Below, one piece after another: positions 19,937-29,365 of a stretch of 49,382 nt of DNA. A program made the position numbers and the translations under genes. The notes below the pieces were generated by a model that did not search any database, was not told the origin of the DNA, and worked only from the letters and a program-made list of their open reading frames with translations. The stretch is from Ascoidea tarda (nom. inval.) (Eukaryota > Ascomycota > Saccharomycetes > Ascoideales > Ascoideaceae), in NCBI GenBank assembly GCA_030560485.1, contig JAKTTS010000052.1, forward strand, positions 1 to 49,382. The letters run 5' to 3'. Position 1 is the stretch's first letter. Every line of letters begins with the position of its first letter.

Positions 19937-20794
19937 ATGTTAATTCCAAAAGAAGACAGAAAGAAGATCCACTCATATCTTTTCCAAGGTACGTTCCTGA
20001 TATTGCAAAATCAATAGTGGAGACTTGCTGAACTTATCAATTATCAATCATGAATACTTTGCAATAATTTAAAAGAGAACTTTTTCAGGTCGAAACATCA
20101 CTATGAAAATGTCACTGCTTGAATTTATCAGTTTAAACAACTGTCTACCAGATATATCTTGAAAGTAGTTGAATCAATCGAAGTGGATAGAATGATTGCT
20201 TTTTTTTCAAATTCTACTATAACCCATTATGTCAAATTAGTGATTTGAAACATCAATTTTATGCAATTGATTGGAAAATTTAATCGAACTAAAAGCCAAT
20301 ATTCAAAAAAACAGTATAGAAAAAACACATTGATAGACTGATTCTTTAATCATTAAAATTCAAACCTAAATTTTTATCTATTTTATTGCTATAATTGCAA
20401 GTTTAGAAGTTTCCACTCTAATTATTTAAGATCTTATAAACATCAAAGCATTTTAATAACTAACTTATTTTGTTGTATTTTATTTACTATAGAGGGTGTT
20501 GTTGTTGCCAAAAAAGATTTCAATCAACCAAAACACGAAGAAATTGATACCAAAAATCTTTATGTTATCAAAGCTTTACAATCTCTAACTTCCAAAGGTT
20601 ACGTCAAAACACAATTCTCATGGCAATATTATTACTACACTTTAACTGATGAAGGTGTTGAATATTTACGTGAGTGGTTACAACTTCCAGAAGGTATTTT
20701 ACCATTAACTCACATTAAACAAGCTGTTCCTGAAAGACCAAATCAAAGAAGAAGAGGTGCTCCAAGAAGATTTGAAGGTCGTGGTCGCGAATAG
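19937..20794 (+). CDS. RPS10: 40S ribosomal protein eS10, two exons
   Basis: Exon 1 (19937-19988) codes MLIPKEDRKKIHSYLFQ plus one base; exon 2 (20493-20794) continues EGVVVAKKDFN and runs through KNLYVIKALQSLTSKGYVKTQFSWQYYYYTLTDEGVEYLREWL to an RRRGAPRRFEGRGRE tail. The total is 117 residues, close to the 105 of yeast Rps10, with a longer basic tail. The joined sequence is almost identical to eS10 through its winged-helix core. It sits at the beak of the small ribosomal subunit. The exon 1 length of 52 bases and intron position after LFQ match the S. cerevisiae RPS10 genes, so the intron is ancestral. Codon choice is strongly biased, as expected for a highly expressed gene. Confidence 0.95.
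19989..20492 (+). other. Spliceosomal intron in RPS10
   Basis: The 504-base intron begins GTACGT, a minor variant of GTATGT. A TAACTAAC branch site lies at 20457-20464, about 28 bases before the TATAG acceptor ending at 20492. I looked for a box C/D snoRNA inside and found no convincing C and D boxes with a closing stem. Confidence 0.92.
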
Positions 20795-21122
20795 ATTAAC
20801 TAATAAAATATATATTATTTAAATTCTATGTAATTTTTTGTTTTTTCCCAGTTTAAGTAACTATAAATTTTATATTAATCTGAATTAAAACAACTGTATT
20901 AATTTATTAACCTACCAATTTACTTTCAGACTAATATATCAATTGATTGACCTGGAGTATCTCTCATCACTGCAGTATTCTAGTATTAAATAGTTGATTA
21001 ATCCAATCACATGGTTGTATTTTACTCTATGCTTTTCTTCAACCTCAATCAAAACTTTCAAACCCTCTGTTTTCAATTTTTAGTTGAATCCAAATTTACT
21101 ATTTATTTGAATAGATACTCAA
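20795..21122. promoter_or_regulatory. Spacer between RPS10 and SAM37
   Basis: About 330 AT-rich bases carrying the RPS10 3' end and the SAM37 promoter. A TTTTTTGTTTTTTCCC tract follows RPS10. No specific factor sites seen. Confidence 0.4.
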
Positions 21123-22145
21123 ATGTTTGAATTACATGTTTGGGGTTCAAATGGCCAAGTTTCGAAAATATCGCCAGAGTGCCTAGCTACTTGTATATAT
21201 CTCAAATTATCAATAAAAGATAGTAATAAATTCACAGTTATAACTTCAAAGGACACTTCCTATCTCGAATTAATAGACTATGTTTTACCCTTTTTGATAG
21301 ATACAACAAATAATAATAAAGTAATTGAAGGATATCATAACATAATCAAGTATATTAAAAAAATTAACATAAATTACGATTTGGATGATTGGTTAATTGA
21401 AGATGAATTTTCTAATTATCAAAAGAATGAAAAGAATGAAAAGAACGAAAATAACGAAAATGACGAAAATAATGTAAATAATGTAAATAATAAAAATCTT
21501 TTAAATAATCATAAAGGCACGAATTCATCAATAAGTGATGAACTCCTAAATTTTGGGTTAATCAGTATCATTAATGACAGTTTAAAAGTGATAAACTATT
21601 ATTATTATTACATCAATGATGAAAATTATAATAACTATACTTGTCCGTTTTTCAAAGATGGGTTGAGCTTTCCTTTAAATTTTTACTTGCCAAGTAGCTA
21701 TAAAAAAATCGCTGAGGATTCGACTATAATAATTGATTTAAACAATAACAAAAAAAATAAAGTTGAGGTTGAATTGGACAAAAGGCTTGAAGAAGAATTA
21801 AACTTACCGAAATTAAGTTCTTTACATTCGGATTTATATGAAAAAAATTTATCCAAACTAAAGTTACTAAAAAAAACTAGAGTTAACTTGAGATGTCTAA
21901 ATTTGATTGAAAGTTTTTTACAAGATATCGATATATATGAATCATATCACAATTTTGATAACAATACTCAAAAATCCAACTTTTTATTTGGAAACCAGAT
22001 AACAAGCTCAGATATTTATTTAATTTCAAATATCATTTCATTGAATAATAAAGATTTGCCAGATAATTTTATACACAGCTATTTAAACTTGAAATATCCA
22101 AAATTGATACAGTTAGCCGAAAGTTTTGATAAAATTCACATATGA
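21123..22145 (+). CDS. SAM37: SAM37 / metaxin-like subunit of the mitochondrial outer-membrane SAM complex
   Basis: The 340-residue protein begins FELHVWGSNGQVSKISPECLATCIYLKL, which parallels yeast Sam37 [27 protein letters not shown], followed by a thioredoxin-like segment ending VIEGYHNIIKYIKK (Sam37: VSGYVNIVQFLHK). A GST-C-like helical part follows, with an Asn/Glu-rich insert near residues 98-130 and a second acidic and Lys-rich stretch near 195-235. The end QITSSDIYLISNIISLNN matches the late helix with SSDLLFLANLYVQL of Sam37. Family knowledge: Sam37 works with Sam50 and Sam35 to insert beta-barrel proteins. Sequence is weakly conserved, so the call rests on the N-terminal block and the late helix. 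Confidence 0.75.
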   Translation: MFELHVWGSNGQVSKISPECLATCIYLKLSIKDSNKFTVITSKDTSYLELIDYVLPFLIDTTNNNKVIEGYHNIIKYIKKININYDLDDWLIEDEFSNYQKNEKNEKNENNENDENNVNNVNNKNLLNNHKGTNSSISDELLNFGLISIINDSLKVINYYYYYINDENYNNYTCPFFKDGLSFPLNFYLPSSYKKIAEDSTIIIDLNNNKKNKVEVELDKRLEEELNLPKLSSLHSDLYEKNLSKLKLLKKTRVNLRCLNLIESFLQDIDIYESYHNFDNNTQKSNFLFGNQITSSDIYLISNIISLNNKDLPDNFIHSYLNLKYPKLIQLAESFDKIHI

Positions 22146-23143
22146 TATAAATTTAAATTACCAATATTATAGGTGAGGAAAAGTAATTCATCACAATAAA
22201 TAGCATACTAATATAGTGGTTCTTTTACAGAACTTTTGCATCCCCAAATCGAAAAAAGATATTTTTTGATTAAAAGAATTTTGTAATAGTTAATAAAAAA
22301 AACAAAAATATCTATAAACTGAAAAAACAATAGAGAAATTAAACCGAAAGTCGATAAAAACGCGAAAAGAGTTTAGAAATTACCAATTGACATTTGGAAT
22401 TGTTGCAAAGCGGCCGGGTCTCTAGATTCGGTCTCTGTCTATCCCTCGGCATGTGTTGCCGGTCTGCTCCCGTGACGCTTTGGGATGTAAACCAGTTCCA
22501 TATAAAACGGCTGGTGTTCTTTTCTACGCTCTTTTTTTGATATACTTCTTTACCTTGATATATGATCACGAATTCGCTACAATAATGGCAAGTTAAAAAT
22601 GTTATTATTGTTTGATATGGTGAGTTCTAAATAAATTCTTAAAATGTGGTTTAAAGTTTAACTATTTAGCTATAAAGTTTAGCTTCAGCTATATTTCTCC
22701 ATAATTAAATTATTTTTTTGTTTTAAAAGTAACTGCTAAGAACACACCTATTGGGGATCTTGCATGGTGTTGTTTATTAGTCGGTATATAAAACTACGAA
22801 AACTGTCCCTGTAATTTTACCATGGATGTGAGAAAACCCTAGAGGGAAGAAAACTCACGTCAAGGACGAATGAATTATTATAAACAGAAAAAATACAAAT
22901 GTGAAATTTTTGTCAATTAAATGGATGGTTCTCAATGTTTGATTTCGGCCAGGAACATTGCTTGTCAGGCTAAAATCACTCTTGTTTCAATTTCAGATTA
23001 TTTTCAGATCAATTTTGGTTATTTGTCATTATTTTTATTTTCAGTCTTTAAAATTAATTGCAATGGAGTATTTGTGTAAATTCCGATTATAGCAAATTTT
23101 TTTTTATTAATCTATATTTTGATTTCTAATAAATTCAAGTGTT
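22146..23143. other. AT-rich spacer with a short GC-rich patch
   Basis: This 1 kb lies between SAM37 and the decayed permease. A GC-rich patch at about 22385-22510 (CGGCCGGGTCTCTAG and similar) stands out and ends in CCATATAAAACGG, which looks like a TATA box. A small ATG-initiated frame after it (near 22585) stops within three codons. This could be the old promoter of the permease remnant or a small RNA, but no known RNA family motif was seen. Confidence 0.35.
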
Positions 23144-23665
23144 TTGGTGTATTATTTTGTCATTTTAAATCTTGTCTATGCAAAACCAAAAAATTTAAAT
23201 TTCTCATCTTTCTACAAGCATCTAGTAGAATTAAATAAACAAAGCTTCCTTCACTCTTATAATCGGATACATTGTTCTACACCAAACACAGGTGGTTACA
23301 TTAGAAAATCGGTTGGCACAGCATGGCAAATAGGCTCTGGTAACATTGGTGCGATTATTGCTACTTTCTTCTTTCTTGCTGAAGATGTCCCACTTTGTGT
23401 TAAGTGTTTGAGTTGAGCAAGGAAGAGAGATTTTTAGTTGGTGATAAAAATCAGCAATTGTCTATTTTTATTGTTGATTGGTATTTGTTTATGTTTTTTT
23501 GTCTATATAATGGATAAACAATCAAACATCCTTAGTATTCATCCCAAAAAATGTGATGATACTTTTCAATTGTTGTTAAATTCTACCATTATCAAAACAC
23601 CATATAATAGTTATTTTGATGATTTGTTGAATATTGATTTCTTTTATTTTCAATCGTACTTTTAA
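23144..23665 (+). pseudogene. Remnant of a DAL5/TNA1-type MFS permease (C-terminal part)
   Basis: The segment coding NTGGYIRKSVGTAWQIGSGNIGAIIATFFFLAEDVPLC, at about 23288-23400, closely fits the TM10-TM11 region of fungal anion:cation symporters (nicotinate and allantoate permeases; pattern GxTKRxVxxAxQIGxGNxGGII then DAPxY). The stop at 23416 comes soon after, and a second short frame (23438-23665) offers a hydrophobic segment ISNCLFLLLIGICLCFFVYIMDK that could correspond to TM12, but in a different frame. No N-terminal half is found upstream. I therefore read it as a decayed host gene, with only the last quarter recognisable. It may simply be a chance of composition in the second frame, but the first block is specific. 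Confidence 0.55.
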
Positions 23666-23912
23666 AGAACCGCTTTTGTTCTGGATTTTAGAGTGGGTGA
23701 TTTGAAAATAATCTATATATATTACCGCATATACGAATACTGATTAGTGTAAACCTTTTTTGACCTTACAAATAGCATTGTGCTTATTAAACTGTAACCA
23801 CTTTTAGTTTCTCCCTTGGTTATTATACGATAAATATTTTGACCAGTTAGTGCTTTGATGAAACTGGCTAATAGATATTTTATGACAATAGAAGGTGAAT
23901 TTTTTTAAATTA

Positions 23913-24911
23913 ATGGACTCAACATATAATTATTTGGCGGACAGAGCTTTGGATCTTCTCGGTTCAAATTCAAGGGTTTTAATCTTATTGATAGGAATCC
24001 CTGGCTCTGGAAAGTCCACAGTAGCTAAAAATGTGGTTGATATACTCAACTCAAAATTTCGAAAACATAATCAACTTCAAAACCAGAAAGTGAATTTCCA
24101 GCAAAGCGAACATGATTTAGGATCCTTTCAAGAAAACAAGTTGGTAACCAGTGATTTTGTTAGCGAGCTAAAGGTCTTTGATAACAATTCTGAGATTCCT
24201 TTGGAAGATGAATATTATGTACCCAAAAAAACAAAAAAACAAAATGAAGTAATTATAAGTGGGAGGTGCGAGGATAATTCAATTAAATTAGTTTATCCAA
24301 AATCCAGTAGTAAACACACTTCTAATGATTTTGCTCAAATAGTTCCGATGGATGGTTTTCATTTGTCAAGAAAAGTTTTAAAACAATTTAAAGACTCAGA
24401 CAGGGCTATTTTGAAAAGAGGATCGCCTTTTACTTTCGATTCTAAAATGGTTGCTACTTTAATAAAATTATTGGCTTCTACATGCACTAGCAAAACTTTG
24501 AACCCCCCAATAGATAAATTTCAATTAATTGATGGATCAATAAGTGGAATTCCCGATATTTATGTTCCAAATTTTATTCATGAATTAAAGGACCCGACGC
24601 CATTTGGAATTCCAATTAAATCAACAACAAAGATTTTAATCATAGAGGGATTGTATCTTTTATTAAACCAAGGGCCATGGAAGAGTATTTATTATTCACT
24701 AAGCAAAAATCATGAAATCTGTTATGAAATTTGGAAAATTGAAGTTGAATTTAATGTGGCCAGAGAGAGAGTAGCCAAAAGACATTACGAATCTGGTGGA
24801 ACCACCACCATTGAAGAGGGTTATAAAAGATTTGATATAAACGATAGGCCAAATGGGAAATTAGTTGAATTTAATAGTTTTAGTGCTGATTATTACATAC
24901 AAAGTATTTAG
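23913..24911 (+). CDS. YFH7: YFH7-type P-loop ATPase/kinase
   Basis: From the ATG at 23913 the protein is 332 residues (yeast Yfh7 is 353); the longer frame begins at GTG. Walker A GIPGSGKST is at residues 28-36 near the N-terminus. QIVPMDGFHLSRKVLKQFKD, KRGSPFTFDSKM, IPDIYVPNFIHELKDPTPF, ILIIEGLYLLLNQGPWK and RVAKRHYESGGTTTIEEG each match Yfh7 nearly word for word. The protein belongs to the uridine kinase / phosphoribulokinase-like group; Yfh7 is an ATPase of unclear substrate. The long segment after Walker A (about residues 45-145) is the clamp-like insert typical of Yfh7, here Asn/Lys-rich. Confidence 0.88.
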   Translation: MDSTYNYLADRALDLLGSNSRVLILLIGIPGSGKSTVAKNVVDILNSKFRKHNQLQNQKVNFQQSEHDLGSFQENKLVTSDFVSELKVFDNNSEIPLEDEYYVPKKTKKQNEVIISGRCEDNSIKLVYPKSSSKHTSNDFAQIVPMDGFHLSRKVLKQFKDSDRAILKRGSPFTFDSKMVATLIKLLASTCTSKTLNPPIDKFQLIDGSISGIPDIYVPNFIHELKDPTPFGIPIKSTTKILIIEGLYLLLNQGPWKSIYYSLSKNHEICYEIWKIEVEFNVARERVAKRHYESGGTTTIEEGYKRFDINDRPNGKLVEFNSFSADYYIQSI

Positions 24912-24983
24912 AAAGTATTTCTTCAAAGGGAAAAAGAAATAGAAATAGAAATAGAAATAGAAAGTAAAAACAAGAATAAAAAC

Positions 24984-26510
24984 CTAGACAATGCAATGAA
25001 AATGATCTCTACCTTTATTGATACCATCTGTGACGATTTTGGAAATTTCATCAGGATCACTTGTAATTCCTGTTAAATTTTCATGACCATTTTCTGTGAC
25101 TAAGATATCGTCTTCAATTCTTACACCGCCGATATAATAATAATTTTCTAAAACAGACTGATCAATTTTCTCGGCAATTTTCTCATCTTTTAGAGCATTA
25201 TCAATTAAAAATGGAGAAAAGTAAATCCCTGGTTCATCAGTCACTACCATTCCAGCTAGCAATTTTCTTCGCAATCTTAAATAACGTAATTTTGGATCAG
25301 GATCTTCATAGTTAGGATTTCCACCTACATCATGAGTAGAAAGACCTAATAAATGGCCTAGACCATGAGGAAAAAAACAAACTGAAGCATTTGAGTCAAA
25401 AATTTCTTGAGAAGAGAATTTTTTTTTGAATATACCTAATTTTAAGAAGCTATCAATCAACACTTTATGAGCTAATAAATGTAAATCGTCCCATAATACC
25501 CCGGGTTTTATTTGATTTAAAACAGTTTTTTGCATTTCCAAAACGATATCATAAATTTGGCGATGTTCTTTTGACCATATTCCATTAATTGGGAAACATC
25601 TTGTAACATCGGCAGCATAATTTTGCCATTCAGCACCAGCATCAATTAAAACTGAATTTTTGTTGGATAAAGTATCGTCGTTTTTAACATAATGTAAAGT
25701 GCCACAATTTGGGCCAGAACAACATATTGGATCGTAAGCTTGAAATTTTGAGCCTTGTCTAATTGAATGATAAATAAATTCTGCATGAATATGGGTTTCA
25801 TTTTTTTCAATTGGCAAAGCAGACATCACAGCTAAATGAGAGTTGTCGGTGATTTTTGCAGCAATTTTCATCAAGGAGATTTCATGATCATCCTTAATCA
25901 ATCTTGATTCAGCCAAAGCATAATTTAGATCATCATCGGATTGCTTTAAGAAAAAGTACTTGTAAGGGTTATTCCACTCAGATCTATAATTAGTGATAGC
26001 TATTTTGTGATTTTTATTTAAATTATGAAAATAATCGTATAGTTTGTTTGTGTAATGAACGTCATCAACATCAAATTTCTGTAAAGCCTGTTCAGGTAGT
26101 AAGGGCATACCAGACCACATAACATCGTCATTATCGATATTGGGCAAAAACAAAGATAATTTTAAGGATTGAACGTCGTAAATTAGATGGGAATTAGGAA
26201 TATTGCACCCAGACAAATAGAAAAAATCTCTATCTTGTCTAAACACTTGTTCTTGATCAGAATGGGGATATAATTTTGAGCCTTCGCCACTTAGAAATAT
26301 AACAATTGTTGATGGATCAAGGCTCGTTTTCGATAATAAATGTTTTTTCACATTCTCGCAATGAAGCTTAGCAGGATATTTTCTGTGTGTCAATTCTTCT
26401 GAACTCGACATTAGGCGATTGCAATGAGTTTTTCTGTTAGAAAGCAGAAAAAACGACTTTTTTATGGAAACAAAGAAATCCAAAGAAAATTTCGATTTAA
26501 ATAAATTCAT
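24984..26510 (-). CDS. ICP55: ICP55, mitochondrial intermediate-cleaving X-Pro aminopeptidase
   Basis: The 508-residue protein (yeast Icp55 is 511) starts at the ATG at 26510. The first 30 residues are basic and hydrophobic with few acidic residues, as in a mitochondrial presequence. An aminopeptidase P N-domain (IVIFLSGEGSKLYPHSDQ, FRQDRDFFYLSGC) is followed by a pita-bread metallopeptidase domain with all five metal ligands in their motifs: LIDAGAEWQNYAADVTR (two Asp), HGLGHLLGLSTHDVGG (His), VTDEPGIYF (Glu) and GVRIEDDILVTENG (Glu). It trims one residue from proteins already cut by the mitochondrial processing peptidase, which sets their stability. The 3' end converges on YFH7 with about 70 bases between. 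Confidence 0.93.
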   Translation of the reverse strand: MNLFKSKFSLDFFVSIKKSFFLLSNRKTHCNRLMSSSEELTHRKYPAKLHCENVKKHLLSKTSLDPSTIVIFLSGEGSKLYPHSDQEQVFRQDRDFFYLSGCNIPNSHLIYDVQSLKLSLFLPNIDNDDVMWSGMPLLPEQALQKFDVDDVHYTNKLYDYFHNLNKNHKIAITNYRSEWNNPYKYFFLKQSDDDLNYALAESRLIKDDHEISLMKIAAKITDNSHLAVMSALPIEKNETHIHAEFIYHSIRQGSKFQAYDPICCSGPNCGTLHYVKNDDTLSNKNSVLIDAGAEWQNYAADVTRCFPINGIWSKEHRQIYDIVLEMQKTVLNQIKPGVLWDDLHLLAHKVLIDSFLKLGIFKKKFSSQEIFDSNASVCFFPHGLGHLLGLSTHDVGGNPNYEDPDPKLRYLRLRRKLLAGMVVTDEPGIYFSPFLIDNALKDEKIAEKIDQSVLENYYYIGGVRIEDDILVTENGHENLTGITSDPDEISKIVTDGINKGRDHFHCIV

Positions 26511-26937
26511 CTGAGTCTATCCAGACTAATTAAATTAACAAAGCATCTGATTGGTTTACAGCTCATGATTGGCTTAATTTTTTGGTGGCCTCAGAAAAAA
26601 AGATATAGTGTCATATGATCATTCTGCAAGTGATGAATGAAGTTTATCATTTTCAAATATAGTATTTTCTGTTTACATTTGGTCTCTCTTTGTTTTTACC
26701 ATAAGAATGTTTGACTAATTTGAGAAATCGCTAATTTTTAGGGAGAGGTATTTGAGAACAAAAACCTCCTGAAAAAACAGTTTATCGGTTAATGAAATTA
26801 GACTTATTCGAATGTCAACAGATTTATTTCCATTAAAATGTCGTACATCTATATATATACATATATATATCTACGAAATCGTGAAAGTGATATTATACTC
26901 ATCTGATTGAAAAGAAAAAGACAGAATGAGCGAGAAA
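26511..26937. promoter_or_regulatory. ICP55 promoter and BUD20 3' flank
   Basis: About 430 bases, AT-rich. A (AT)-rich stretch ATATATATACATATATATATC is centred near 26860, in the 3' flank of BUD20. A GATTGG/CCAATC-like word occurs near 26549 and again near 26569, upstream of ICP55; these resemble CCAAT boxes of the HAP complex, which would suit a mitochondrial gene, but this is only a suggestion. Confidence 0.35.
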
Positions 26938-27381
26938 TCAGACCATCAAGACTTCACCTTCGTTGTCCACTGAAGAATTGAAATAAGGGTTTTTTTTCGC
27001 TGTCTTCAAAAGGTCAACACCTTTTTTTTCTAGCAACTGGGCTTCTTGTATTTTGTTTTGTCTTAGAACCTGCTTCTGATACTTCACCAAATCCAACCCA
27101 GCTGCTCCATTAGCTTCCTCTTGCGAATATGGTATGTCCTTTAGCTGCTTCAAACGTCTCTTGTGCACTTTGGACTTTGTGTGATGAACCAATGCATGGT
27201 CGCTCTCAAAATACTTGCTACACTCAACACAGTAATGCTGTCCTAGCCCTGGTTTGTCTTCCTGGATGGGCTGGTTCTTCAAGCGCAACACAGAATCTTT
27301 GCTTCCCAAGTCCTCCCATATCAAATCCAAGTCTCTTGTACGACGCTTGGTCTTGTACTTCATCACTGTAAGTTTTCCCAT
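26938..27381 (-). CDS. BUD20: BUD20 / ZNF593-type zinc-finger pre-60S export factor
   Basis: The 147-residue protein starts at the ATG at 27381; one codon earlier is GTG. It reads GKLTVMKYKTKRRTRDLDLIWEDL...NQPIQEDKPGLGQHYCVECSKYFESDHALVHHTKSKVHKRRLKQLKDIPYSQEEA. This matches yeast Bud20 along most of its length, including the basic N-terminus (KYKTKRRTRDLD), the C2H2 finger with Cys-x2-Cys and paired His, and the VHKRR basic segment. Family knowledge: it shuttles with pre-60S ribosomes and assists nuclear export. The C-terminal tail is short (yeast 166 residues in total). Confidence 0.93.
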   Translation of the reverse strand: MGKLTVMKYKTKRRTRDLDLIWEDLGSKDSVLRLKNQPIQEDKPGLGQHYCVECSKYFESDHALVHHTKSKVHKRRLKQLKDIPYSQEEANGAAGLDLVKYQKQVLRQNKIQEAQLLEKKGVDLLKTAKKNPYFNSSVDNEGEVLMV

Positions 27382-27840
27382 CACAGCTTCTGACCCCTAT
27401 CTATAACAGTTTTATTGCACACACAGCCTTTGGTAAACTGCTGAAAAGTTCTCCATATTCAAATTAAAGTAGAACCAACTGATTTCCGTTGGTCTCCGCG
27501 TGATAACTGGTCTCTTTCCTTGCCAACGGTACAAATTTCCAAAAGTTTATAGCAAGTATCCTTCTGTCGTTTCTATTAAATTGCGAGCCTTTTCCTCACG
27601 ATTTCTTTTCCTCGGAGCTTTTTTAAAAACACTTAAAACACGTCTGCTGATCTTGCTGCTTTTGCTGTTTCTCTGTGATACTCATCAAACATTTTTCTGT
27701 TTCTTATTGATTCGACTCTCTGCTAAAGATTCATTTACCAAAATCATTTGGTAAAACAATCCTGCCTCCCTACTAGCCTCGCCCAAATTAGATCACATTT
27801 ATATTTTAATAAAATTACAAATATTCTAGCTTTGCTTGAG
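27382..27840. other. Divergent intergenic region between BUD20 and the velvet-like gene
   Basis: About 460 bases, pyrimidine-rich on the plus strand. No factor site recognised. An in-frame extension of the velvet-like ORF to 27748 begins with TTG, so it is not taken as coding. Confidence 0.4.
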
Positions 27841-28614
27841 ATGCATTCAATCACTCTACCATTACATGATAATTTCAATGGAAAATCTATTTCAGGAACA
27901 GACCATTATGTATTTGAATTATCCCAATGTCCCACTTCTGCTAAAGTATCAACAAAATTAAAACCCAGTATTGAATTGAAACTAAAGGTTAGCTCCGATG
28001 CAAAACTTGAACGTAAATTTATTGTGATTGTTGCTTTAGAAAGTTTTGGCTTAGGTGGTAATTCTTCAAAGCGTCTTTTTGATATTTTAGAAGGTGCTAA
28101 TATCGAATCCAGTAAGTATGTTGCCAGTCAAAACACCTATAATTTTTCTTTTAAAAACTTATTAGTCAATAAAATTGGTAATTATAAGTTAATCTTTGAA
28201 CTAAATGAATTTTTTCCTAATCGCTCTTCAAATGAAGCAAGATTCGAAAACATATTAGCAATTAGAAGCAATCCAATTGCTATAGATAAGAATAATTCCA
28301 AAACTAATGCAAAATCCAAATTTAATGCAAAATCCAACTTTAAATCTAAATCTCCTAGATCTAAATCTTCTAGATCTATTTCTTCTAAATTTATTTCTTC
28401 TATTCCTACTCTGGATTTTACTTTTGAACGTACTTTAAACACAGCTTCTAGAACTGATTCTATTCCTATCAATAATATTGGTTTTAGTCCCATCAATAAT
28501 ACTGGTTCTAGTTCTAACAATAATACTGTTTTTCTTTTTGATTCACCAAATTCTTACTTTTCTTCCGATAGTGGTTTAGATTCAAATGATTCTTTTTGTA
28601 ATATTTTTTTGTAA
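27841..28614 (+). CDS. Hypothetical protein with a velvet-like beta-sandwich pattern
   Basis: The 257-residue protein starts at the ATG at 27841. Residues about 21-140 follow the block order of velvet regulators (VosA, VelB, Ryp2/3): YVFELSQCPTSAKV parallels YxLxIRQQPxRARV; KPSIELKLKV parallels DPPPIVQLRV; KFIVIVALES parallels YFMCVNLWD; a short loop-helix, then YNFSFKNLLVNKIGNYKLIFELNEFF parallels FFVFGDLSIKIEGRYRLRFSLFEM; and ARFENILAIRSNPIAI parallels VYHIKSILSPPFTVY. This is my own eye alignment; identity is low and the RRPIDPPP and FPGM signatures are lost. The rest (about 140-257) is low in complexity: Ser/Lys repeats (NAKSKFNAKSNFKSKS), then Asn/Ser repeats. It could also be an unrelated Ig-fold protein. 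It is a clear ORF with codon use like its neighbours. Confidence 0.45.
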   Translation: MHSITLPLHDNFNGKSISGTDHYVFELSQCPTSAKVSTKLKPSIELKLKVSSDAKLERKFIVIVALESFGLGGNSSKRLFDILEGANIESSKYVASQNTYNFSFKNLLVNKIGNYKLIFELNEFFPNRSSNEARFENILAIRSNPIAIDKNNSKTNAKSKFNAKSNFKSKSPRSKSSRSISSKFISSIPTLDFTFERTLNTASRTDSIPINNIGFSPINNTGSSSNNNTVFLFDSPNSYFSSDSGLDSNDSFCNIFL

Positions 28615-29365
28615 TAACACTGGTTATTGAGTTGATGATTCTTTAAATCAAATGAAATAATATTAAATGCATTTGAGAAACAAGTCAATAGTTTGTTCTA
28701 ATGATTTATATAAAATAAATTAGATTGTTGTGATTAAATTTTTAAATGATTTTTTTTTTCTTGTTTGTTTTTTTGTTTTATTATTTTTTGATTGTTATCC
28801 TTTTTTTTTAATCCTCTATAATTTGGAAGATCTTTATATTATGTTATCATTTTTTGTGGGTTTTTTTGATTCTTAATTTGATTACGGTTTTTTTGGTATT
28901 GTTTTTAATTCTTTGGTTTGTGAATTTCACATTTACATTTACATTTACATTTACATTTACATTTACATTTACATTCTTACATTTACATTTACATTCTTAC
29001 ATTCATATTCACATTTAGATTTAGATTTAAATTTATACTTAAATTTAAATCTATGCTTTTAATTTCTTTGTTTTTCTTTATTAAGAAACTCTTGTTTTTA
29101 TAAATTGAATTAATTTTATACCCATGTAATATCTTTTAATAAACTCTTATCAAATTAGCATCACAGATGTAATTTAAACAGAAATAAAACACAATCTCAT
29201 CAACACGTGACATTTCACAATCTAAAGTTTATTTCAATCCTTTAATTCGATATTTGATTTTTCTTTTAGTTAATAGGTTTAATGATTAATCTATTAATTT
29301 GAATATTATTGATTATTATTGATTATCGATCACTGATTATTGATTATTATTTATTTACAGACACC
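28615..29365. other. Intergenic region with ACATTT hexamer repeats and a CACGTGAC site
   Basis: This 0.75 kb lies between the velvet-like and SurE genes. It holds T-rich tracts, then a run of about seven ACATTT units from about 28929, followed by variants (ACATTC, AGATTT) to near 29035. A CACGTGAC word at 29204-29211 fits a Cbf1-type site upstream of the SurE gene. TATTTACAG just before the SurE ATG resembles a 3' splice site, so a 5'-UTR intron is possible but no donor and branch pair was established. Confidence 0.45.
28929..29035. repeat. ACATTT hexamer tandem repeat
   Basis: About seven perfect ACATTT units, then variants with ACATTC and AGATTT, in the spacer downstream of the velvet-like gene. 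Confidence 0.85.

Noticed and set aside
19989-20492. A snoRNA inside the RPS10 intron
   Set aside because: Words like ATGATTG and CTGA exist, but no pair of C and D boxes with a closing stem and a rRNA-like guide was found.
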